Source of the DNA: JAAXKN01 sp050258415 | GTDB lineage: Bacteria; Bacteroidota; Ignavibacteria; Ignavibacteriales; SURF-24 | Direction of reading: 5' to 3' | Assembly: GCA_050258415.1 (NCBI GenBank) | Contig: JBLMYS010000248.1 | Coordinates: 1 to 26,900, forward strand | Length of the DNA: 26,900 nt | Shown: positions 21,547 to 26,900 of the stretch, in pieces | Position numbering within the stretch: the first letter of the stretch is position 1 | How the letters are laid out: each line of letters begins with the position of its first letter | The notes under the pieces: model-generated | Seen by the model: the letters and a program-made list of their open reading frames with translations, nothing else | Databases searched by the model: none | Told to the model about the DNA's origin: nothing | Translations under genes and position numbers: made by a program

Positions 21547-22327
21547 AGGAATTTTAGCCGTTGCATTTCTGACAGCATCACTTTTGATCTTCGGTTGTGA
21601 GTCGCCCATTGAGCAGGCGGCGGAGCCAGAAAAGATGAGCATAACGGGACTTTTAAGGGCCGGGTCAGATGAGCCCCAGATAATCAGTGTATTCAAGACC
21701 TCCCAGCTTGGCGACGAAAACCTGAAGGATAATTTTGTTTCAAATGCGGTGGTTTATCTGACCGATTCACTTGGATACTCATCGCGGTATGTGCTGACTG
21801 ATAATGTAAGCTACGGGAAAGGATATAAGAATCCTGGCAAAACAGATTTTGCTCCCGGAAGAAAGTATTATCTGAATGTGGAAACTCCCTTTGGCAAGGC
21901 ACAGGGTGAAACGTGTTTTCCGGGTGATTTTGAAATTACAAGCCACAAAAACTCAGATACAATTATGGTTCCGGAAAATCAGCTCGTAAATCTTGAACTT
22001 AGATGGACAAAAAGTGAGGGCTCCTGCGGATATTATGTAAATGTGAGCAGTATTCTGATAGTAGAAAGCAGCGATGGGAGCTCACGGAATAACTACGGGG
22101 GAGGTAACATTTTTACAACTGAGGATAACCGCCTGAGCATACCTGTTTATAAAAGCGCATACGGAAAGGGAAGGATTATCAAAAGCGAAGAACTGATAAC
22201 AATAACAGCATACGATAAAAACTTCAGGGCACATCACTACGAATCAAATAACAGTGCCGGAGTAAAAGGAGCTTACGGCTATTTTGCTTCAGCTGTCTGT
22301 AAAACCATAAAATTAATTATTAAATAA
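21536..22327 (+). CDS. DUF4249-like lipoprotein, partner of the TonB-dependent receptor
   Basis: 263 residues from TTG 21536, overlapping the receptor gene by 11 bases, with TAGGA just upstream. A lipobox (TASLLIFGC) at about residue 21 gives an outer-membrane lipoprotein. An N-terminal domain follows the DUF4249 plan (MSITGLLRAGSDEPQIISVFKTS, then NAVVYLTDSLGYSSRYVLTDN and the YYLNVETPFGKAQGETCFPGDFEI strand pair). The C-terminus has GAYGYFASAV, like the GxxGYF end motif of this family. Such proteins sit next to TonB-dependent receptors in Bacteroidota and are taken to act as surface substrate-binding lids. Slightly short for the family. Substrate unknown. Confidence 0.83.
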   Translation: MNFRGILAVAFLTASLLIFGCESPIEQAAEPEKMSITGLLRAGSDEPQIISVFKTSQLGDENLKDNFVSNAVVYLTDSLGYSSRYVLTDNVSYGKGYKNPGKTDFAPGRKYYLNVETPFGKAQGETCFPGDFEITSHKNSDTIMVPENQLVNLELRWTKSEGSCGYYVNVSSILIVESSDGSSRNNYGGGNIFTTEDNRLSIPVYKSAYGKGRIIKSEELITITAYDKNFRAHHYESNNSAGVKGAYGYFASAVCKTIKLIIK

Positions 22328-22371
22328 TAATTAAATGGCATGGATAAAATATACTTTTGAGCTAATGCCTG

Positions 22372-22434
22372 CTTGTAATGGTCATCGGTTTCATGGTATC
22401 CGTTGTAAGATGCTCCAAAGAATCCCTCGCATAA
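22372..22434 (+). pseudogene. ccmF: Duplicated 3' fragment of ccmF (last 20 codons plus stop)
   Basis: This is the same reading frame as the end of ccmF (15449-15511) with one base change at 22411 that turns an arginine into cysteine (VVRCSKES). It has no start codon and no upstream ccmF sequence, so it is a non-coding remnant within the 130-bp duplicated tract. Confidence 0.93.
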
Positions 22435-22458
22435 GATCATTCATATAAGTTAATAAAA

Positions 22459-22489
22459 AAAGAGCGCCTCAAAAGGCGCTCTTTTTTTT
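22459..22489 (+). terminator. Rho-independent terminator after the DUF4249 gene
   Basis: A perfect 10-bp stem, AAAGAGCGCC at 22459-22468 and GGCGCTCTTT at 22475-22484, has a 6-base loop and is followed by TTTTT. It belongs to the copied ccmF end and now terminates the receptor operon. The A-tract on the left makes it potentially bidirectional. Confidence 0.9.
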
Positions 22490-22549
22490 CTCATTTCCCC
22501 ACTCTGAATTTATGCGTCAATTAAAATTTGGAAAATTGACGAAAATAAA

Positions 22550-22718
22550 GCGTTTATAAATACGCATTCATAGAGTCCACCTCTGGTGGACGAAACCTTA
22601 ATAGCCCGGGGTGCGAAGCCCGCCTCGGCGGGCGCCAAACCCCGGGGAAGAAAAGGCGCCAAACCCCGGGGCAAGAAGAATCCCCAACACACCACAGAGC
22701 TCCGTCAGGAGCGACACC
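22550..22718 (+). repeat. Left inverted arm of the transposase unit (copy 2 of 3)
   Basis: The lead-in GCGTTTATAAATACGCA starts at 22550. Hairpin 1 is GTCCACC (22575-22581), loop TCT, GGTGGAC (22585-22591). The core 22591-22647 has outer CCCGGGGT paired with ACCCCGGG and inner GCCCGC paired with GCGGGC. A 24-base unit starting GGCGCCAAACCCCGGGG then occurs twice (22631 and 22655), and the hairpin GAGCTCCGTCAGGAGC follows at 22697-22712. Frames through it give peptides such as GLAPAEAGFAPRA, which are not genes. Confidence 0.82.
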
Positions 22719-22767
22719 TAAAACGCCAGAAAATCGGGTATGTTTCAAATATAAAATGATAACAAAC

Positions 22768-23250
22768 CTAATTTGATGAATTATCTTCCTCCTCTGAAAT
22801 CCACGTGAATAGGTATTTTTCATCATATTCCACACCAAAATCCTCGAGGATCTTAATGTATTCATCCCTGAAGGATTTATGCCTGTGGTGCTCCTCCTGA
22901 TTAAGAATATATCTTACTACATCTTTAATCTGGCTTTTGGAGTATGAGAATGCCCCATATCCTGTCTGCCATGAGAAAAGCTCGCAATTAAACCTGTTCT
23001 TAATGTATCCTGAGGAACATGCCTTAATATCCCTGACCAGATCTGAAATTGACGATTCCGGATTAAGGGATATAAATATATGCATATGATCCGGCATGGC
23101 CTTTATGGCCATCACCTTTGAGCCCTTATTCTTTACGATTCCAGTAATGTATTTCTCCAGATGATCTGAGAAAGAAGGTTTTATCATGTACTGCCTTAGC
23201 TTTACTGCAAATACAAGGTGGATGTAGATCTGCTTGTATGTATCAGACAT
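22768..23250 (-). CDS. IS200-like / REP-associated Y1 transposase
   Basis: A 160-residue single-domain Y1_Tnp protein. The HUH metal site is MPDHMHIFI, with two histidines one residue apart, near residues 54-56. The catalytic tyrosine is probably in GYGAFSYSKSQ near residues 97-107. The start MSDTYKQIYIHLVFAVKLR is the family signature. These enzymes cut and join single-stranded DNA at hairpins. Length (about 150-180) is normal and the frame is intact. AAGGAG lies 6 bases before the ATG (complement of 23257-23262). The gene is flanked by inverted palindromic repeats and has no tnpB or accessory gene, so a domesticated RAYT is as likely as an active IS200. Confidence 0.92.
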   Translation of the reverse strand: MSDTYKQIYIHLVFAVKLRQYMIKPSFSDHLEKYITGIVKNKGSKVMAIKAMPDHMHIFISLNPESSISDLVRDIKACSSGYIKNRFNCELFSWQTGYGAFSYSKSQIKDVVRYILNQEEHHRHKSFRDEYIKILEDFGVEYDEKYLFTWISEEEDNSSN

Positions 23251-23432
23251 ATCTAGCTCCTTAGTTTAATGATTATTTTTAGGTATGAATCAATTTAATC
23301 CTGTCATATTTTCAGCCTTGTGAACCCGGACACAATTTCACCTCTAAGGTTAATTTAGGTGACATTCCCTTCTGGCAACTGACCCTAAGGGAGCTCCGGT
23401 AAATTGTTGAATTCCGGTCCATAGCTGCTGAT
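23251..23432. other. Hairpin-rich leader of the transposase gene
   Basis: No gene is seen. Three inverted repeats follow one another: TCACCT/AGGTGA (23338-23343 with 23357-23362), TCCCTT/AAGGGA (23366-23371 with 23387-23392), and an imperfect CCGG...CCGG near 23396-23417. These may be the subterminal foldbacks recognised by the transposase or may reduce its expression. Confidence 0.4.
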
Positions 23433-23590
23433 GTGTCGCTCCTGTCGGAGCTCTGGGGGATGGGGGAATGCTATTCTATTCCCGGGGTTTGGCGCCCGCC
23501 GAGGCGGGCTTCGCACCCCGGGCTACTGAGGTTTCGTCCTTCGGAGAAGGACTCTTTCACTGCGTAATTCTAAATGCTCACATTTCATTG
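23433..23590 (-). repeat. Right inverted arm of the transposase unit (copy 3 of 3)
   Basis: Read on the minus strand it matches the left arm. Lead-in TTTAGAATTACGCA lies at 23561-23574 within a longer AATGAAATGTGAGC context shared with the solitary copy at 2950. Hairpin 1 is GTCCTTC (23536-23542) with GAAGGAC (23546-23552). The core lies at 23481-23535, and the inner hairpin GTCGCTCCTGTCGGAGC is at 23435-23451. Frames through it are spurious. Confidence 0.82.
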
Positions 23591-23738
23591 GCTATAAGGC
23601 TTTATCGTATGATGATTCTGAGGGATCGCTCTAAAGTTTTACAGCCGGAATTCTGCCTGCCGCGGGAGTTGATATTTTTTCTGATCATTACATCATTTAA
23701 CTTCAAACCATTTCCTCTAATCCCGTCAGTACACATCC
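23591..23738. other. Spacer downstream of the S8 peptidase gene
   Basis: This stretch separates the right repeat arm from the 3' end of the minus-strand peptidase gene. No convincing terminator, gene or repeat is seen. With 23251-23590 it completes the gene-free interval between transposase and peptidase. Confidence 0.4.
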
Positions 23739-26700
23739 TTATTTCACCAGAAGAATCTTCTGAACCTTTACCAGGCTGCCAGAGCTCATCCGGCAGATAT
23801 ACATCCCCGAAGGTAAATTCCGTCCGTCGAATTGAACTTTATACTGCCCGGCTTCCTGAACCTTGTCTACCAGTGTCGTCACCTCTCGCCCCAGCACGTC
23901 GTAGATCCTGACTTCAATGTGTGAGCGCTGGGGTAGCCCATAGCTGATTATTGTTGAAGCGTTAAACGGGTTGGGGAAGTTATTGTAAAGAACGTAGTCC
24001 GCTGTCGGAATGCGGAGCGTATAGTCCTCCTCGTCAGAAATCTTATAACGGTAGTCACCAACTGCAAATGCCGGCGCCAGAATCCACTCAACTTTCTGTT
24101 TGGATAAAGACCGGGTTACTATCTTCATATCAATTAAAGTGGAGTCGGTTTCTAAAAATTTCCCGATATCTGCTATATTGGTAACAGTCAGATTATCACT
24201 GAAGATCCTTTTTCCTATTTTAACCTGCTCCCATTCCTGTGTGCCGTTTTTCTTAAGGAAGAGTCTTGTCCAATTGGTATCTATTTTATTCTTAAAATTC
24301 TCATCAATTGATACAACACTAAAGGAAATTTTCCCCTTGCTTCCTGCTTTCAGAATCCCTGATGGTGTGCCGTTAGGATTCAGGATCTGTTGTGATACAA
24401 GATGCGGCAGCTCTCCGATATTTTCTACAGAATTTATTTCAGCATAGTAGCGGCCTTTGCCTTTTACACCTGCAACCGTAAAATTATTTGTAAGCAGTTC
24501 TAATTTGAACTTGCCTTGCGGAAATTGTATGGCAGAGAGAGGTCCCTGCGAAATTATATTGCCGTTTTCATCATAAGACTTATATGTTGTGTAACTTTCG
24601 TCACCATCCCTGAGCTCATTCATCCTGCCGTATATGGAAACCTGGGGGCATAACTGGATGCTGGATCCCATGAGCGCCAGTCCATAGTAAAAATCGGCAT
24701 AAACCGGACCTTCACCAAATCTGATTGCCTCATCAGGATCTGTTATGAATGGAGCCGGCGTGTAGTAGCCCATTGGTGTAACCCCAACGGCACCGTACCG
24801 GGCCAGGAGGCTTCCGCTCGTCCAGTTAGGGACTCCGTTTTCTTTTAAGGACTGAATAATTGCCGAGTGTGCAAAGCTGTTATCCGTTTCAGGAGTGATA
24901 TAGAGAACCCCCTTCCATTTAGGGTCTTTAATTCTGCTTGATGGATCATAAATAACGATTTTGTTCGAAGGGGCAATGAAACAATTGCTGATTGAGGCTT
25001 CCGATCCTTCCGGCTGATTTATTGTAATGTCTCTCTTAAGAAAACCTGAAGGGGAGTTCGTAAAGTTGACATCCCCGTTTATATTGCCGGAGAGCGGGAA
25101 GCGGAGAATTCTTACGGCGTTATCCATGGAAGGGTCGAACTGAAACTGCCCCGCACTTATTGCAGTAAAAAAAGTTGTATTGGAAACTTTCAGCACATAA
25201 CCGGAAGAAAATGAATAATAAAGCCCTTGCCTTGCGTTTGAGAAAACTCCGTAATTTGGAAACGAAAAAAAGAAGTTATTCCGCGAGTTGGGAAGGCTGC
25301 TGAATTTTCTGCCCGATTCATCCACCCCGTTGAAGCTTATGGAATTGCCGGCAGCCCCTGGTCCCACAGAAATGCTCCTGAAACCCCCTACGCTGAAGGG
25401 CTTGTCAACAAAGTACAGGGCGGGCATTCCGTTTTCTGTGTCTGAAAATATAGAGATCAGTGAATAGCTCCCTTTAGGAAGAAGAAGCTCAGCCTGGTTG
25501 AGATCATTTGATGTCCACTCATTTTCAAGTGTACGATAGTCCAGGGTTCCATAGATGAATGAGAAAAAAGGAGGTTTTTCAAAATTCACCTGAACGAAAG
25601 GACCCCTTACAAACGCCCACGGCAGGGCAAGTGTGTCTGAAGTTCCCCGTATATTGACTTTCCCGCCATATGAGTAAGACTCCATGTACATATGTTCAAT
25701 GGACTTGTTGTCCACCGTGAGCGTAAAGACTACTTTGCCAGACTCCCCGGGCTGAAGCAGGAGCACGTTACGGTCCGATTCAAGTACTATGCCCGACATA
25801 AGCCCATCTATGGTGATGTTATAACTCTGAACGAATGAAGACTCATTGAGTATTGAAATGGTGTCTTTTCTTATCCACGTATTGCTGTTCATGCTGTCTA
25901 TGCCGAAGCTTAATCCGGAAGGAAATGCAAATGACTTCACATCCATCGCCCTGGGTGCATTTACCAGTCCCGCCCCGTAGCTCATAGGGCACAGGTTATA
26001 ATCCCTTGCCGTAGTCATTATGGCCGACTTTATCATTTCGGGCGTCCAGTCCCTGTGCATGTGTTTAAGAAGGGCGCAGACGCCTGCCACCATCGGGCTT
26101 GCCATGGAAGTACCCTCGAAAGTCCTGTAGTCCCCGTTAAGAAAGCAGGAGCGGATGCCGACGCCGGGGGCAAGGATTTCGGGCTTAATGGCAAAAAGTC
26201 TTTTTGTTGGCCCTTTTGAACTGAAGTAGGCCAGCCTGGTTGATTTCTCGGTTGCACCAACGGTAATTGCGAGCTCTGAGGATCCGGGACTTGATATGCG
26301 GTAAGCCTGGCCGCTGTTGCCGGCTGAGATGCAGAACGTAACGCCTAGCTTTACGGCGTTATTTACAGCCTGGCACAGTGGATCAAAAGGGTTGCCCGCT
26401 TCATCACCCATGCTCATATTTACAACGTCCAGCATGTCTTCGGTGTTGTTGTCCTCATTCGGGTCAATTGTTCTTTCCACGGCCGCAATGCAGTCCGACT
26501 CAAATCCCTCTCCGTCTTTGTTTAAGGTCTTATAAGCCACAAGAAGAGCTTTTGGAGCAACACCCTTAATTTCGCTGCCATTGGCCGCGGCAATGCCCGC
26601 AACATGAGTCCCATGGCCGTGGTCATCCATAGGGTTATTGTCCCTGTTTACAAAGTCATATCCGCCAATAACCTTAAAGCCCTTTCCAAATCCGCCTCCC

Positions 26701-26900
26701 AAGGCAGGGTGCAGGTAGTCAATCCCCGTATCAATGATCCCTATAACTACGCTGTCGCCCTCATCATTAAATTTACTCCATACCAAATCAGCACCAATAA
26801 GCTTTACGCTTTCCTGCAGGTTAACCTTGAGAATTTTATCCAAGTGTACTTTTCTGACATAGGGGAGTGAAGAGATCATAGAGACCATTGCTCTTGGAAC
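23739..26900 (-). CDS. Subtilisin-like (S8) secreted peptidase with type IX sorting domain, 5' end cut by window edge
   Basis: At least 1,053 residues are visible; the frame runs off the right edge, so the signal peptide and most of the propeptide are missing. The visible N-terminus (SSLPYVRKVHLDKI) looks like the end of an I9 propeptide. Counting from the methionine at 26888, the triad is Asp53 (IIDTGID), His92 (HGHGTHVAG) and Ser261 (GTSMASPMVAG), with oxyanion Asn191 (SAGNSG). After the catalytic domain, about 650 residues contain beta-rich, Fn3-like segments. The C-terminus from NNFPNPFNASTIISY through GREVTTLVDKVQEAGQY to SGMYICRM...KILLVK is a type A T9SS sorting domain. Predicted to be a large exported or surface-anchored endopeptidase. 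Convergent with the transposase unit's side of the window. Confidence 0.93.
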   Translation of the reverse strand, partial: VPRAMVSMISSLPYVRKVHLDKILKVNLQESVKLIGADLVWSKFNDEGDSVVIGIIDTGIDYLHPALGGGFGKGFKVIGGYDFVNRDNNPMDDHGHGTHVAGIAAANGSEIKGVAPKALLVAYKTLNKDGEGFESDCIAAVERTIDPNEDNNTEDMLDVVNMSMGDEAGNPFDPLCQAVNNAVKLGVTFCISAGNSGQAYRISSPGSSELAITVGATEKSTRLAYFSSKGPTKRLFAIKPEILAPGVGIRSCFLNGDYRTFEGTSMASPMVAGVCALLKHMHRDWTPEMIKSAIMTTARDYNLCPMSYGAGLVNAPRAMDVKSFAFPSGLSFGIDSMNSNTWIRKDTISILNESSFVQSYNITIDGLMSGIVLESDRNVLLLQPGESGKVVFTLTVDNKSIEHMYMESYSYGGKVNIRGTSDTLALPWAFVRGPFVQVNFEKPPFFSFIYGTLDYRTLENEWTSNDLNQAELLLPKGSYSLISIFSDTENGMPALYFVDKPFSVGGFRSISVGPGAAGNSISFNGVDESGRKFSSLPNSRNNFFFSFPNYGVFSNARQGLYYSFSSGYVLKVSNTTFFTAISAGQFQFDPSMDNAVRILRFPLSGNINGDVNFTNSPSGFLKRDITINQPEGSEASISNCFIAPSNKIVIYDPSSRIKDPKWKGVLYITPETDNSFAHSAIIQSLKENGVPNWTSGSLLARYGAVGVTPMGYYTPAPFITDPDEAIRFGEGPVYADFYYGLALMGSSIQLCPQVSIYGRMNELRDGDESYTTYKSYDENGNIISQGPLSAIQFPQGKFKLELLTNNFTVAGVKGKGRYYAEINSVENIGELPHLVSQQILNPNGTPSGILKAGSKGKISFSVVSIDENFKNKIDTNWTRLFLKKNGTQEWEQVKIGKRIFSDNLTVTNIADIGKFLETDSTLIDMKIVTRSLSKQKVEWILAPAFAVGDYRYKISDEEDYTLRIPTADYVLYNNFPNPFNASTIISYGLPQRSHIEVRIYDVLGREVTTLVDKVQEAGQYKVQFDGRNLPSGMYICRMSSGSLVKVQKILLVK

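Larger units (their letters stand above)
22372..22498 (+). repeat. Direct repeat, downstream copy: ccmF 3' end plus terminator
   Basis: The first 99 bases are identical to 15449-15547 except one C-to-T. The terminator loop then differs (TCAAAA instead of the longer upstream loop), and similarity resumes to ATTTCC near 22498. It marks the right edge of the 6.8-kb two-component/TonB module. Confidence 0.95.
22550..23590 (-). mobile_element. REPtron-like unit: Y1 transposase gene between inverted palindromic repeats
   Basis: The transposase gene (22768-23250) lies between two arms, about 22550-22718 and 23433-23590, that are inverted copies of each other. A core of about 55 bases is identical apart from two positions in the linker, each arm has a GTCC hairpin on the outside, and a GAGCTCC/GGAGC hairpin lies on the inside. 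This is the arrangement described for REP-associated tyrosine transposases. A lone family member sits at 2950-3060. Exact insertion ends are not visible because this class makes no terminal duplication. Confidence 0.75.

Noticed and set aside
22510..22865. Minus-strand frames encoding peptides such as GLAPAEAGFAPRA
   Set aside because: They are translations of the palindromic repeat arm; the same peptide appears from the inverted arm on the other strand.
22550..23590. CRISPR array or group II intron in the repeat-rich region
   Set aside because: The repeats are two inverted arms, not regularly spaced direct repeats, and the only protein is a Y1 transposase; no reverse transcriptase or cas gene is present.
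23468..23911. Plus-strand frame of 147 codons
   Set aside because: It starts inside the right repeat arm and then runs antisense through the end of the S8 peptidase gene.

Overview
The window reads as chromosome from a member of the Fibrobacterota-Chlorobiota-Bacteroidota (FCB) superphylum, most likely Ignavibacteriota. The evidence is two secreted enzymes with type IX secretion C-terminal sorting domains (one also has the PNPFN motif), a TonB-dependent receptor paired with a DUF4249-like lipoprotein, promoters of the TTTG-N19/20-TAnnTTTG kind, and paralogous lipoproteins with WGSxPNDxWAVG repeats and a conserved RRDYTWT(V/I)DT motif after the lipobox. The phylum is an inference; no rRNA or tRNA gene is visible.

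Layout. (1) 3-2709: two tandem paralogous beta-propeller lipoproteins (the first cut by the window edge) and a small glycine-rich lipoprotein, closed by a strong terminator at 2803-2842. (2) 2950-3060: a solitary structured palindromic repeat upstream of a glutamate dehydrogenase gene (3184-4479), followed by an unrecognised exported protein. (3) 5353-15511: a tight co-directional block with a candidate promoter in front: bamD-like lipoprotein, hot-dog acyl-CoA thioesterase, FG-GAP/VCBS secreted protein, MXAN_6640-type metalloprotease with a sorting domain, then ccmA, ccmB, ccmC, a 50-residue TTG-initiated ccmD, ccmE and ccmF. The Ccm proteins move and chaperone heme to the periplasm and attach it to apocytochromes c. 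CcmE carries a CxxxY motif where the usual heme-binding histidine should be, and no ccmG or ccmH is present, which matches the variant 'System I*'.

(4) 15583-22371: a module of about 6.8 kb: NarL-type histidine kinase and response regulator, a small secreted cysteine-containing protein, a polytopic membrane protein, a TonB-dependent receptor and a DUF4249-like lipoprotein. It is bracketed by direct repeats. The last 20 codons of ccmF plus its terminator (15449-15582) recur at 22372-22498, with one mismatch in the first 99 bp. The module therefore looks inserted at the 3' end of ccmF with duplication of the junction. (5) 22550-23590: a REPtron-like unit, a Y1/HUH (IS200/RAYT-type) transposase gene between two inverted copies of the same structured repeat family found alone at 2950-3060. 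(6) 23739-26900, minus strand: a large subtilisin-like (S8) exoprotease with a type IX sorting domain, cut at its N-terminus by the window end.

The strongest signals beyond ordinary annotation are the ccmF-tail duplication around the two-component/TonB module, the transposase-associated palindromic repeats with base-pair covariation among three copies, the CxxxY CcmE system with its overlooked ccmD, and a repeated GGTATTA-type motif around the two unrecognised genes behind the two-component system.
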